The translations under genes were made by a program, and so were the position numbers. The notes beneath the pieces were generated by a model. It was not told where the DNA came from and made no database searches. It saw only the letters and a program-made list of their open reading frames with translations. 64,000 bases of DNA from Channa striata (Eukaryota; Chordata; Actinopteri; Anabantiformes; Channidae): NCBI GenBank assembly GCA_033026295.1, contig CM065182.1, positions 22,804,215 through 22,868,214 on the forward strand, given 5' to 3'. Numbering within the stretch: the stretch's first letter is position 1; each line of letters begins with the position of its first letter. Shown in pieces: positions 11,032 to 24,135 of this stretch.

Positions 11032-14000
11032 ATGGAACATATATTGTTGATTCTTTTACTGTGTTTTAAGGCCTTGTCAGGTGGAGCTCAGTTCAATGGT
11101 TACAACTGTGACACCAACTTTCACAGTCGCTTCCCTGGTGAGGAACTCATACAAAAGGACATTCACTTGCACATTTAGTACTTCATCAAAAGTGAATTAC
11201 AAGTGAGGCACAAGGCACATATGATATATCTGAATTACTTAATGGAAAATAATGGAATATTTTCCAGCTGTTTACATCGTGATGCATCACAGAATTTATT
11301 TTTATGTTGTCACGCCAGACCACAACTTAATGTGACATGTGGATTAAACAAAGTTTAATTTAATTTGTCAATACTGATGTAATAACAACATTTGCCATTT
11401 CTCTTTTTTAAAATGCCTTTTATTTATTTCATATGTATGAAATATGACTTTAGCACACATTTTTCTGTGCTTCTAAGAATCTACCTGTGTGTGTCTTTCA
11501 GCGGAAAGAGATATCAGTGTGTACTGTGGTGTGCAGACCATCACCCTCAAAATCAATTTTTGCCCTGTCCTCTTCTCTGGCTATAACGATGCTGACCTTG
11601 CACTCAATGGTCGCCACGGAGATGCCCACTGCCGTGGATTTGTTAACAACAACACCTTTCCCACTGTCGTAATCTTTAGTATCAGTCTTGCAGCACTGGA
11701 GTCCTGTGGCAATTCACTGGTGGTAAGAAGAATGTGGTCGTTTGACCTTATTTCAGAGTTTGAGTTTGTGCTTTGACTGTAGGTGGGTAATCTTGTTGAA
11801 ATGGCATAGACAGGGGATGCTTCCCACTAAAACCATTATTTAATAACTCTTTATGAGACAAGTATGTCACGGTTTTAATATCAGTGTTAGCTTACCAAGG
11901 GCAATTTATAAAACATTGTACTGCAGGCATAAAAATAAAACAGAGTAATATTAACTGAACAAACAATAGGGTTATTTAGACATAGAATTAGACATAGAAT
12001 TTTGAAAACTTAAAGAACCTTTTGAGTCTTATAATAAGCTGGTGACAACGTTTGAAATTAAATCTGTACTAGCAGTAAGGTATATGACATAAATCCTTGC
12101 ACACATTTTTTTATCATTAGCATGCTTTTATATGATCAGGGATGGATGAATCCCTGTGTCCACAGTAAAATAATGGTCGTTGTTTATTGAGCCAAAGCAG
12201 AAGAGTTACCCACACTAATGTCCCCCTGCAGGTGTCCACAGCTCAAGGACCAAATGCTTATGGGAACCTGTCCTTGGTACAGATCGGTAACATATCAGGG
12301 TATATCGACACACCGGATCCCCCCACCATCATCAGCTACCTGCCAGGTCTGCTGTACAAGTTCAGCTGCAGTTACCCGCTGGAATACCTGGTCAACAACA
12401 CACAGCTGGCTTCGTAAGTCGCTCCCAGTGCTTGCGTGGTGTCAGAGTACTCTGGCAGGGTGCTGCAGAAGGCCAAGAAGCCATTAATAAAACGTGGATG
12501 TATTTGGCTTTATTAGCTGATGAAACACCTACATACGTACATGCAAACAACAGCTAACAATGGTACAATATAACAAATTCACAATGTTATAATGTTCTGT
12601 TTTGTTGTTGTTGTCACTGCAGCAGAGAGACACTGTCATCTTCATTAGGTAAAATGGTGCAGTCCATTACATCAGCTCTGCCATGAACTCTGCTTGGGTG
12701 GTTTGAATTCTTAGCCACCATGTTTAAGAACCATTTCTTAATATAATGCACTGCAGTCACCCACTATGATCTCAATAAAAAACACAGAGTAGAAATATCA
12801 CCTTTCTGACAGTTTCAACTTAGAAACTGAGAAACTCGAATTTGAATCAAAGTGGAATTCATGGCAGAGCTGCTGTAATGCATTGCACTAGACTGTACAG
12901 AGTAAGTCTACAATACATGTAGATACATACAACAGAGTACAATACATGGCTGAGGACTGACTCAGGATCAGAACGACTTGTGTTCCAGAGCTTCTGATTT
13001 TTACTCTATTGCGCTTTGTGCGTAACGTGTCATTGGCACCACGTCCTGTATGAACAATTTCTAAAACGGGCTCATTGTGTGTCATGGAATGGTTTGCTGG
13101 ATAGATTTGCTATGTATTTATTTCACAATGCAAAGTTGAAGATCATAAAAGTCTGATTACACTCTGCAGCTGGTGTAAAAACATTGTCTTTGAGCCATAG
13201 ATTTCAAATAATGAACCAGTAAGATCAAAGCAAACCGACACACCACAGGTGTGTTGTGGTGGACATCAGAAATTAAAGAATCATCTGGTTTTGCAAATCA
13301 CCTTTGAAACTCTTTCCATATCTTTGAACTTAAATTTCTCTTTCTTGAAGGTCAGCTGCTGCCATCTCTGTGAAGGACAGCAATGGCTCTTTCATCAGCA
13401 CACTGAACCTGCTCCTTTACAATGTAAGTTCCAACCGGTGCAGTCGGCTGGACAGGGGAGTCGAGGCTGTCGCTCTGAAGACAATGCTATACTTACCCCG
13501 CATGCATCAAATAACATATGAAACTTTGAGGCTAAAGCTAATCTGCAATTTCCACACACCTGTAACCGCACAGATTTCTGTATAAAAGCTCAGAAAGTAT
13601 TTGATGCAGCTCAGGTAAATGTTTTTGATCCTGTTCTTTAAGAAGAAGTTTATTCTTTGTTTATCCTTAGTTCATTTAAAGCCATTTGCTAAATTAACGT
13701 GTCCTTTTAAAGAAAAATATGTCAAGGAATTTGAATTGAATTAAACTTGAATTTTAGAGAAGCTCTATAAAAGGGAGCCGGCAGCCACTGTGACAAGTGT
13801 GCTGCAAATGCTTTTGTGATGTGTGCACAGGACTCATCGTACATCCAGCAGCTGTCCATCCCCATGGCTGGACTGACCCTGAAGACACGGGTGTTTGCTG
13901 CAGTAAAAGCCAGTAACCTCGACAGAAGGTATTCAGTTAACTGGGAGACCACGCTCACTTTATGCTGAAACTATATTTGGACCCCCACGCACAGGTCAGC

Positions 14001-17000
14001 GGGTTAATGTTATGACTTTGTCAACCGCTGTCCTTGGTCTTCGGTCCTGTTAATGTTTTAGTTTCACTTAAATGCAACATTTCCCTGAATGAAGTGTATG
14101 AAACCTGCAGCACTTCACCGTGCTGTCAAAATCATCATGAGAAACAAACACTACTGGTGCCCACAAACTCAAATATGCTCACTGAGTGGAATTGGTCTCT
14201 TTCTGGCCCATAACCAGCAGCTATGATTGTATGCATGCCTTAAAATCACTTGCATTTTTCTATTATTATTCTAAAGTTGCAATTGGACTTGGTTCTGTCA
14301 GACAAACTGTAACTCTGCTTTGGTGTAAACATGTCCCGACTGTGTGAGATCTTTGTGGTCATTTGATCTTGCCTGTGGTGCTGATATTGGGTGTGAGGAG
14401 TGATTTTGCCTGAAGAGAGGGTGGAAACAAAAAACTATACACGTGTTTGGGTGTGTCTCACTCATAATTTACAGTTCACTGCAACCCTGTATCTACTAGC
14501 ATTCAAACTAAAGTCACCCTATGTTCATGTCCATCACTGTCTTCTGGAAGCGACTGCATATTTATGTTCAAACTATGTCAAAAAGACACCACTCAACATA
14601 TCTAATGTTTTTCTATGATTACAATAGAGAATCAATAGAGGGCCACTGTAAATGCAGGACAGCTGGTGACACAGTTTAAACACCCCTTAGGGAGACAGAT
14701 GGCTCAGATGGGTGGGTGTGTTTTCAGGTGATACACAGCAGTTGATTTTCCTAATGAAAATAGACATTTGCTCTTCAGTACTTTAAACTAGATTTTGATC
14801 TTTTCCTGAGCCTACTCCAAATACTTTTATGTCCAAACTGTAGATGTTGTCGTGGTCGCCTGTGGCCTTTCTGTGGAATTTCTATGTTCTCCTCCTGCTT
14901 TCAAGGGGTTCCTCCACGTATTCCTGACTCCTCCCAGACTCCAAAGTCATGCGTGTTTGGTAAATTGGTGAATCTAAAATGCCTGTAGTTGTGAATGTGA
15001 GCTCTCTGTGTTGGCCCTAACCAGACCCAACCCCATTATTCTGCTCATTATACAATAGCACCAGATCCAGTTGATTTTCTCTACTGAAAACTGAAACATA
15101 ATTTTGGTGGCACCTACAAAGTGAGTGTTCAGTGTGCTGTCAGCATCATGACTCCATTTCCTGAACTCTGTATTCACTAACTGTTCCTATTAAATAGATG
15201 GAACGTTCTAATGGACTACTGTTACACCACACCCTCTGGAAATCCAAACGATGACCTCCGCTATGATCTTTTCTTCAGGTAAATGAAGTTTTAAGGATGC
15301 CTTCACTGATTTTAAACTTGCTTCTTGTACACATGTACATGCAAACCCTAAACTAAAGTCATAAAGAGCAAGTCGAAAATTGGTGAAGGCGTCCTTTAAA
15401 AACATTTGTGATTTTGCTTAGATAAAGGTTTCTCTCATCTCATTGTTGAGCTTTGAATCTATTTTGCTCTTCATTTTGATAATACCCTTTAATTTTTCTT
15501 CCCTTGGTCAGCTGTGAAAAAGACCCGCAGACCACCGTCTTTGAGAATGGAAAGAGCCAAATGGGACGCTTTGCCTTTGAAGTATTCCGCTTTGTCAAGC
15601 ACAAGAACCAGAAGATGTCCACTGTCTTCCTGCACTGTGTTACCAAACTGTGCCGAGCAGACGACTGTCCGATGCTCATGCCAGTGAGATTCAACACTTT
15701 ACAAAACATGATCAAATATAAAATGCATATTTTGTCAGTATCTCACTCAAATCCATTTTGAGCTTTATTTCATGAGGAAGGCATGTGTTGCAAGATCCAC
15801 CTGCTCAGTTTTCAGACATTCGCTTATAGTCAGCATATACAGTGTGAGCTGACTGAAATAATGGCATAATAATAATTTAACAAGGTGATCTATAGAAATT
15901 ACTCACTATTGGCCATTCTGAAATCAAACAAACATCAATCAATCAAACTAAATTTAGAATTTCAGGTTCAAATTAATAAACAGGCTTTTCTAATTCATTC
16001 TGTTTTCATTTGTGATGCTAAAGAGTGAACAGCAGTCCACTGTCTGTCAATAGAAAAATCAGGAATTATTCTTTTTGAGTGAAAAAGTGTTTTACAGGAG
16101 CCTTGGCTTAATTTGTCTATCTCGGGGATAACCAAGCAGTTACCATCTAACTGCAGGTGGGAACATGAAACTTATAGGCTTTAGCTGGTACTAACAGCTC
16201 CTGTGATCTCTGTGAACCCCTGCCACAAACTCCATATACAGTACATATAAGAATGTATAAGCGTTTTGCGTTGGAAGTACTACATCAACGTATTCAGAGC
16301 TGGAGATTTAGATTTTCAGGTGAAGGATTCTTTACTTACTTACCGTATTTACATGCCCACATAGACACAGACAAACAAACAATTCAAGTTCTGGACCTTT
16401 CAACAAAGATCTGGTATGTCACAGACATATTTGAAAGGTCAATAAGTGAGAACTACTTACATTTTTTGTGTCCATGTCCAGCACACAAACTTTCAGTAAT
16501 GGGAGCTCAGTAGGGGCTTATTAAGTTGGCCAAATTTTTTGAACTGAAAGCTCCCATGTGCTGTCAAGCACGCCGGATTTCCATTTGAGTGTTAACTGGA
16601 CTGGAACGTCTGCCGTTTTCACACGTTAGCATTCTTGTATCAATTGACAGAGCCACAAATGTAACTCTTCATGCAGTCCAAAGTCCACCAAAGGCACCCG
16701 ACGGATAACTCAGCGCTCTGTACACTTAAACTCAAACCTTGGTTTAAGAATAACATTAGTCATTAGTCATTAGTCGTATGTCAGCAGAGGACGCTCATTC
16801 CAACAGCTTTTATGAGGGCACTTTTATGCCCCTCATCCCTTTCCTTATTGTACCCACTCCCCATACTCCTTCATACAAACTTTAGCATCCAGCATTGCAG
16901 TTTAGCTCCCAGATATTCGGCTCAATTCCAGCAAATCTGCTCAGCTTTAGCATTTCAGCAGCATCTGTGCGGCATTGGTTTTACAGAAGCTAGTCATCCC

Positions 17001-18688
17001 ACTGCAGTTTGCATTGAATCTTTTTATTGCTTGCAGATCAAGATTTTGCATTAAAAACATTCCAACATGTTGATGTGATAAATTTACAGCATAAACTAAC
17101 CAAATAAAATTAAATTATAAACTTCACAACACTGGAACAGGTTTTGCTTGCTGTTCCTTCTGTTTATACTAATACCTAAAGAGACTCTCTGCAAGCGATA
17201 TATCAAATCCACAAATGAGGCATAAAATCCACAGTGTTTTTGTGTGAAAATGCATTATAAATTTCAGATGAAGCTAACATGAAGTTTCAGCAGTCTAGGC
17301 CAGATCTGTCTTCAGATTCATGATAAATTACCTCGTTGTTTAACTATTCTTCAACCATGGTGCAGCACAGGAGAATGAAGAATTATGTACTAAAAGACTG
17401 TACAGTTGGAGCAAAAACAATGATTTGTTTAATTTCTACTACTGCAACCTCATATTAACAAGAAACAGAGCCTGTTTCACGTGGACATCTGCATATTATT
17501 TGAAATATCAGACTTAAAAAAATTGCCCATTAAATCATTGTATTGGTCTTGAAAAGTCTTTGTATTATTGTATTGTAAAAACAATGATCCTAATCAGTAT
17601 GAGCCAAAATCCGTGTTCATAAAATCATTTTTCACAGATTTGTGGGAGCAGAAAAAAGAGAGATGTTTCAGAGGAAAATGAATCAAGCAGTGCATCTGGA
17701 AATGCCGTGCTGACTGCAGGGCCAATCATCACTCGGAGTGGTAAAGCTTAATAACACTTCTACTCGCATGCCTCCTGGCTACAAACTGTCTGCATGTTAT
17801 TCACCAGACAGGACGGTCACTGCCTTTTTTTCCAAACTTAAACATCAGCAAGAACATAGTACAGCACCACAAGCTTCAAAAGATGAAAATACAATATATT
17901 TGTATGTGATACTGGTTAGTGTACTGATAGTGACTCACTGATGTACAGCATGACAGTGAAGTAACTATACTGTACTGAATTAAATGTGTTGCTTTTACCC
18001 TGACGGCCCTTTAACCTTTGCCCTTTTTTCACAGATGAAACAACAACCAACAACTCTCAGCTGGGTAAGTCTGCATGTTGTGTTGATTATGGCAAAGGAC
18101 ATGTTTGTTATGGTGTGTTACCTTTCATTATACAAGTGGCGAGGGCAAGAGTAGCTGTTTGCATTTAGAAGAAGCGTAAGCACGGAACGTGTCTTTTTCC
18201 TTTTTTTCCCATTTCTGTCGAGAAAAAGTGCAGTAGTTGTTCCTGTTTTGCAGATGCAGCAAGTCTTTGGGTTTTTTTTCTCTGATTCTAAATAGAACAT
18301 CTCTGCTGGACTGTCCCCCACCTGACTTGATGCAGGTGGATTCCTGCTGTTGATGATTACTAAATCATTTCCTAATGTTAGCCGAAAATATCTTAATTTG
18401 ATAGTAAAACTTTCTTCTCATTTTAGCAGTGTTCTTGGAGAATTTAGGCACACGTATTGAAAGAGTACTAGAAATATAATCGGCTTCTCTTTTTGTGCTT
18501 ATACTGTTCTAGCCCATCTGAAAGCTCCAGCATTTCAGATGAACACAGTGACAAGCGTGCTCATCTCAGGCGTGATTATCCTGGGTGTCATGAGTGTTTG
18601 CTTCTTCATCTTCTCCCTCACCCTCCTCAAAGGCAAGAGTGCTCCTGTCAGCACCCTGTCTGGAGGACACAATCCAGCCTTCAACTGA
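11032..18688 (+). CDS. zpld1: zona pellucida-like domain-containing protein 1 (10 coding exons, intact)
   Basis: The coding exons are 11032-11137, 11502-11722, 12232-12413, 13351-13423, 13831-13928, 15198-15278, 15512-15683, 17638-17740, 18035-18064 and 18513-18688. All introns are GT-AG, and the phases join into 1242 nt, 413 residues plus stop; vertebrate ZPLD1 is about 415. The signal peptide is residues 1-19 (MEHILLILLLCFKALSG). A ZP module follows from about Cys44 (DISVYCGVQTI) to about residue 313, with the NISGYIDTPDPP block and C-terminal cysteines in FLHCVTKLCRADDC. A furin-type site RKKR is at 316-319. A short spacer leads to a membrane segment at about 371-394 and an 18-residue tail. 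N-glycosylation sequons are present (NNT, NLS, NIS, NNS). ZPLD1 is a secreted or anchored ZP polymer protein of inner-ear cupulae. No lesion was seen. Teleosts have two zpld1 paralogs; I cannot tell which this is. Confidence 0.95.
14845..15010 (+). repeat. SINE-like dispersed repeat, copy 2, in zpld1 intron 5
   Basis: Central part of the same fish repeat family as 19195-19410. It carries the 'cctcc-cagactccaaagtcatgc' and 'gtaaattggtgaatctaaaatgcc' stretches. It lies between coding exons 5 and 6 and is diverged, without either end. Confidence 0.65.
15684..17637 (+). other. zpld1 intron 7, no features seen
   Basis: The longest zpld1 intron (1954 nt), between the last ZP-module exon and the exon with the furin site. 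It has a consensus donor and a TTTTTCACAG acceptor. A short threefold 'cattagt' repetition lies at about 16755-16777. I see no coding potential or known repeat. Confidence 0.7.
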
Positions 18689-19161
18689 GCACCTGAACCC
18701 AACTCAGCGCAGACACTCCTCCACAGCTCCCAAAGTTAAGCGAGGGGACTTGCTTAAATAAGCAGATGTGACAAATGTTTGTGCATGTAGACAATAAGGC
18801 TAAACATTGACTTAGGTGACTGTTAACAGATCTGTACAATGTGCATTAGTGTAGCGATAAAGCAGGACTTTGTGTATGTTGTTTGTGTTTCAATCACACG
18901 GCAGGCCACACGTCAACCTGCATGTGATCGTTTGTCATGCAGCTTCAACTCACAAAATGGGGACACTCATTCAATACCTCAGCACTCAGCTGCAGTGGCT
19001 GTTCAGAGTAGCAGCATACAGTCTGCTGGCAAAGGCACTTCACTGCAGAGACGTGTATGCATAACTTGACAGAATGTCAGAAATTCTACTGCAAAAAATG
19101 AAATGAGAAAAGCTTTCATTAAGTGATGATATGAGCCAAATGCTCAAATTCTTGAAATAAA
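18689..19161 (+). other. zpld1: zpld1 3' UTR with candidate poly(A) signal
   Basis: Sequence after the zpld1 stop codon. An AATAAA hexamer at 19156-19161 is a plausible polyadenylation signal just before a dispersed repeat. A second AATAAA at 19771-19776 lies beyond that repeat and could be an alternative. Which one is used cannot be decided from sequence. Confidence 0.45.
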
Positions 19162-19194
19162 ATCTAATTTATAAAATGTTTTTGTGATTATAAT

Positions 19195-19410
19195 AATTGG
19201 AATCATTAATAATTTATTGACTCTAAATTGCCCATAGTTGTGAATGTGATTGTGAATGTTTTTCTGTCTCTGTGTGTGTCTCTCTCCGGCCCTGCGATAG
19301 ACTGGCAACCTGTCCAGCGTGGACCCTGCCTCTCGCCTAGTGACACCTGGGATAGGCTCCAGCCCCCCACGAGCCAAATAGGATAAGCGGTTACAGATAA
19401 TGAATGGATG
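19195..19410 (+). repeat. SINE-like dispersed repeat, copy 3 (3' part)
   Basis: Contains the conserved 3' part of this fish repeat: 'ctctaaattgcccatag', 'cctgcgatagactggcaacc', 'gggataggctccagcccccc' and a 'ggataagcggttacag' end followed by an ATGAATGGATG tail. The 14845-15010 copy overlaps it in the middle of the consensus. Confidence 0.75.
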
Positions 19411-19435
19411 AATAATAATTTATTAATATTTCAGT

Positions 19436-19471
19436 TATATATATATATACGTATATATATATATGTATATA

Positions 19472-19530
<59 letters not shown>
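19436..19530. repeat. compound microsatellite (TA)n(TG)n(TA)n(GA)n
   Basis: Consecutive runs of TA, TG, TA and GA dinucleotides, visible directly. It is probably length-polymorphic. Confidence 0.9.
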
Positions 19531-20764
19531 TTATGAGTGATCATTTGATAGGCCAGTTTTATGCAATGTGGCAGCAAAAAGCTTTCATTTCCACATGCAC
19601 CCACTGCGCTGGGGCAAAACTCCCCAAATATGTCCTAAATTTACTATTGATTAAATTTACCTGAAATGTACAAAGTGTGAACAGTTGTGCATACTGCAAA
19701 TATGTCACTTTGGCTTTTGATTAAAACTTAAGAGTTTTCCCTAAAGCTCATCTGGACAATAACCTGTGACAATAAAACCTGTTCTTCAAACAATACTCTG
19801 CTGTATGTTGTGTGAGGGATAAAATACCAACACATCAGCTGCTTGTGCAGCCACTTGCAAAACAAAATGTGAATATTAAATCAAACTACAGCTGAAGAAA
19901 TGTTTCTGAAAGGTGACATAGTATGTCACTTGCCATGGCAAGTCAATGAGGGACTTGAGAAGTTCTAAACTTTTTCGAAACAACAACAAAAAAAATCTTA
20001 GCGGCAAAGAAGCAAAGAACACTGGGCTGATGTAAGGAGGACCGGTGGTAAGCAGATGCAAAGCAATTGATGTAAAAAACTCCAAAGAGTCAAGTAAAAA
20101 TCAACCTGTCCCTGTTTGACACATGAGAGTTCTTGTGTAAATGAGGTTAGTGGTGTTATAGAGTAGGTGTATGTAGGACAGGGCCAAGCTAATTGTTTCA
20201 CCTGCTTCTCTTCTTCATGCTAAATAACTAATAAACTTGATATGTTATTAGTATATTTATTCTGGTTTTATTCTATCATAGTTACATAATGTAATGCTAC
20301 AATCCAGTGGTTTGAAGAACACATTTGATATTACACAATAACACAAAAGAGTCCATGGAGATCCAGTAGAGTTGGCTAGATGGATTGTTTAGGTTAATTT
20401 GATGTAAAAGCGTAAAGGTATCGTTCAGAGTTACACCCACCTATTATGTTCAGCAGGGAAAAGGCTAAAGACATTCAAACTACTGTATATTTTACTATTC
20501 TGAATATTTTACTTTATTTTACATATTTTACTTTGATGGAGATGTCAGAATAGTAGCTCGGAGAAATTTGGATTTCAGCTTTCACAGTGTCAAAACACTT
20601 TTTGGTCCATCCAATGCTTGTTTAACGTGTCAGCACACAGCATGCAGTAATCTGGGATCCTATGAATGCTGCAGTTTTTACCATATGTAAAAAAAGATAA
20701 TTTGTGCTAAACAATAACAGCAATCTCTTGTTTAGTCAGCCTCAGAAATCCACATATTAAACAG
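19531..20764. other. non-coding spacer, no features seen
   Basis: AT-rich spacer downstream of zpld1. Apart from the alternative AATAAA at 19771-19776, nothing was recognised on either strand. Confidence 0.5.
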
Positions 20765-21005
20765 TCTGCACTTATATAGCACTTTTTTACCTGTTGGTAC
20801 TCAAAGCACTTTACACTGCTTCTTATCTACTCGTTCACAGACCAAAGTGGATGGTACCCATTCACACACCAACACTCACTGGGAGTAACGAAGCAGGGTT
20901 CAGTGTCTTGCTCAAAGACACTTTGACATGTGACCAGAGGAGTCAGGGATTGAACCAACAACTGCAGGATTAGTGGACATCCACACTAACAACTGCGCCA
21001 CAGTC
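20765..21005 (-). mobile_element. tRNA-derived SINE (family A), minus strand
   Basis: Read on the minus strand it starts with a tRNA-like head: box A-like TGGCGCAGTTGTTAG near 20999-20985 and box B-like GGTTCAATCCC near 20955-20945. A body follows with 'gtcaaagtgtctttgagcaa', ending in 'aagtgctttgagtacc-acaggt' and 'ctatataagtgc'. A partial relative is at 32325-32500. The head-body-tail layout is that of a Pol III SINE; the exact family name was not assigned. It sits directly before the RTE LINE. Confidence 0.7.
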
Positions 21006-21029
21006 ACAGAGACATTGCATATAAAAGAT

Positions 21030-24000
21030 AATCTAGCCACAGGGGTTTCAAGCCAGTAACTTCTGTGCCGGTCCCAAGCCCGGATAAATAGAGAGGGTTG
21101 CGTCAGGAAGGGCATCCGGCGTAAAATTTTGCCAAGTACAACCATGCGAGTCATCCATACCACTTTCATACCGGATCGGTCGAGGCCCGGGTTAACAACG
21201 ACCGCCACCGGTGCTGTTAACCTACAGGGTGCCGGTGGAAATTGGACTACTGTTGGTCGAAGAAGGAGAGGAGGCAGAAGGGTTCGTGGTCAGAGAGAGA
21301 AGGGGAAAGGCAGGAGCTTAGATGTGAGAGTAGGGACTCTTAACGTTGGCACAATGACAGGGAAAGGTAGAGAGCTGGCAGACATGATGGAGAGAAGGAA
21401 GGTAGATGTACTGTGTGTGCAAGAGACGAGGTGGAAAGGCAGCAAAGCACGTAGTATTGGAGGAGGATACAAACTGTTCTACCATGGCGTGGATAGGAAG
21501 AGAAACGGAGTAGGAGTGATCCTGAAGGGGGAGTTTGTGAACAATGTTCTAGAGGTGAAAAGAGTCTCAGACAGGGTGATGAGCCTAAAGCTAGAAATCG
21601 AAGGTGTGATGGTGAACATAGTCAGTGGGTATGCTCCACAAGTTGGCTGTGAGTTAGAAGAGAAGGAGAGATTCTGGAGTGAGTTTGATGAGGTTGTAGA
21701 GAGTATCCCCAGAGGAGAGAGAGTAGTTGTTGGAGCAGACTTCAATGGGCATGTTGGTGAGGGGAACAGAGGTGATGAGGAGCTGATGGGCAGGTTTGGT
21801 GTAAAGGAATCCAGAAGGACAGATGGTAGTGGACTTTGCTAAGAGGATGGAAATGGCTGTAGTTAACACTTACTTCCAGAAGAGAGAGGACCATAGAGTG
21901 ACATACAAGAGTGGAGGTAGGAGCACACAGGTGGACTACATCCTATGTAGACGAGGTCATTTGAGAGAGATTAGTGACTGTAAAGTGGTGGTAGGAGAGA
22001 GTGTAGCCAGACAGCACCGCATGGTGGTGTGTAAGATGACTCTGGTGGTCAGGAAGAAGAAGAGAGGAAAGTCAGAAAAGAAGACCAAGTGGTGGAAGCT
22101 AAAGAATGGAGAAACTTGTGAGGAATTCAGGCAGAAGTTGAGACAGGCTTTGGGTGGTCAGGAAGAGCTTCCAGATGACTGGGAAACTACAGCAGAGGTA
22201 ATTAGGGAAACAGGTAGGAAGGTGCTTGGTGTGTCATCTGGTAAGAGGAAAGATGATAAAGACACTTGGTGGTGGAATGAGGAAGTACAGGACTGCATCC
22301 AGAGGAAGAGGTTAGCTAAAAGGAAGTGGGATGTAGAAAGGACTGAGGAAAGTAGACAGGAGTACAAGGAAGTGCAGCGCAGAGTGAAGAGGGAGGTGGC
22401 AAAAGCCAAACAGAACGCTTACGATGAGCTGTATGACAGGTTAGACACGAAGGAAGGAGAGAAGGACTTGTAGAGGATAGCCAGACAGAGAGATAGAGAT
22501 GGGAAAGATGTGCAACAGATAAGGGTGATTAAAGACAGAAATGGAAAGGTGCTAACAAGCCAGGAGAGTGTGCAGAGAAGATGGAAGGAGTATTTTGAGG
22601 AGCTGATGAATGTGGAAAATGACAGGGAAAGAAGGGAGGAAGATGTGGATGTTGTGGAGCAGGAAATAGGAGAGATTAGAAAGGATGAGGTGAGGAAGGC
22701 TCTGAAAAGGATGAAGAGCGGAAAGGCTCTTGGCCCTGATGACGTACCTGTGGAGGTGTGGAAGTGTCTAGGAGAGACAGCAGTGAAGTTTCTGACAGGT
22801 CTGTTTAACAGGATTTTAGAGAGTGAGAAGATGCCTGAAGAATGGAGGAGAAGCGTTCTGGTGCCGATCTTTAAGAACAAGGGTGACACGCAGAACTGCA
22901 GCAACTACAGAGGGATAAAGCTGATGAGCCACACAATGAAGGTGTGGGAAAGAGTAGTGGAGGCCAGGCTTAGGAAGGAGGTGGAGATTTGTGAGCAGCA
23001 GTATGGTTTCATGCCCCGTAAGAGCACCACTGATGCCATTTTCGCTTTGAGGTTGTTGATGGAAAAGTACAGAGATGGTCAGAAGGAGCTGCATTGTGTC
23101 TTTGTGGATTTAGAGAAGGCGTATGACAGGGTGCCGAGGGAGGAGCTGTGGTACTGTATGAGGATGTCGGGAGTGGCAGAGAAGTACGTCAGAGTAGTTC
23201 AGGACATGTATGAGAGAAGCATGACGGTGGTGAGATGTGCCGTAGGTCAGACAGAGGAGTTCAAGATGGAGGTGGGACTACACCAAGGATCGGCTTTGAG
23301 TCCCTTCTTGTTTGCTATGCTGATGGACAGGTTGACAGATGAGGTCAGACAGGAATCTCCCTGGACAATGATGTTTGCAGATGACATTGTGATTTGCAGT
23401 GAGATTAGAGAGCAGGTGGAGGTTTGCTCTGGAAAGAAGAGGTATGAAAGTCAGTCGTAGTAAGACAGAATACATGTGTGTAAACGAGAGGGATCCAGGT
23501 AGAAGCGTGAGGTTACAGGGGGCTGAGGTGAAGAAGGTGCAGGAGTTTAAGTACTTGGGGTCAACAGTTCAGTCTGATGGGGAGTGTGGAAAAGAGGTGA
23601 AGAGGCGAGTGCAGGCAGGTTGGAATGGGTGGAGGAAAGTGTCAGGAGTGTTGTGTGACAGAGTGTCAGCAAGACTCAAAGGAAAGGTGTACAGGACAGT
23701 GGTGAGACCAGCTCTGCTCTATGGGTTAGAGACAGTAGCAGTGAGAAAGAGACAAGAGGCAGAGATGGAAGCAGCAGAGATGAAGATGTTGAGGTTCTCC
23801 TTAGGAGTGACAAGGTTGGACAGAATAAGGAACGAGCACATCAGAGGGACAGCGCACGTTGCCTGTGTTAGTAACAAAGTCAGAGAGGCCAGATTGAGAT
23901 GGTTTGGACATGTGCAGAGGAGGGATAGTGATTATATTGGTAGAAGGATGTTGGAGATGGAGCTGCCAGGCAAGAGGGCGATAGGACGACCGAGGAGGAG

Positions 24001-24135
24001 GTATATGGATGTTCTAACAGAGGACATGAGGTTAGCTGGTGTCAGAGAGGAAGTTGCCCAGGATAGAGTAAAGTTGAAAAGGATGATTCGCTGTGGCGAC
24101 CCCTAATGGGAAAAGCCGAAAGAGTAGTAGTATTG
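21030..24135 (+). mobile_element. RTE-clade LINE, nearly full length, inactivated
   Basis: Single-ORF RTE element with endonuclease then reverse transcriptase. The 5' leader (21030-21128) has the 'tctgtgccggtcccaagcccgg' type start. The first open frame (21129-21842) encodes the AP-endonuclease, with VLCVQETRWKGSKAR, YAPQ and VVVGADFNGH motifs. The frame is broken near 21820 and continues in another frame (21823-22473: STQVDYILCRR) until a stop at 22471. The reverse transcriptase (22510-23460) shows LGPDDVPVEVWK, NYRGIKL, VFVDLEKAYDRVP, LHQGSALSPFLFA and an FADD active site, then hits a small deletion with frame change near 23424. The tail frame (23399-24106) ends in RWFGHVQRR and GRPRRRYMD. 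The 3' end is just past 24106. Three lesions make it inactive. Proteins of this type are sometimes mis-named 'craniofacial development protein 2'. Confidence 0.92.
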
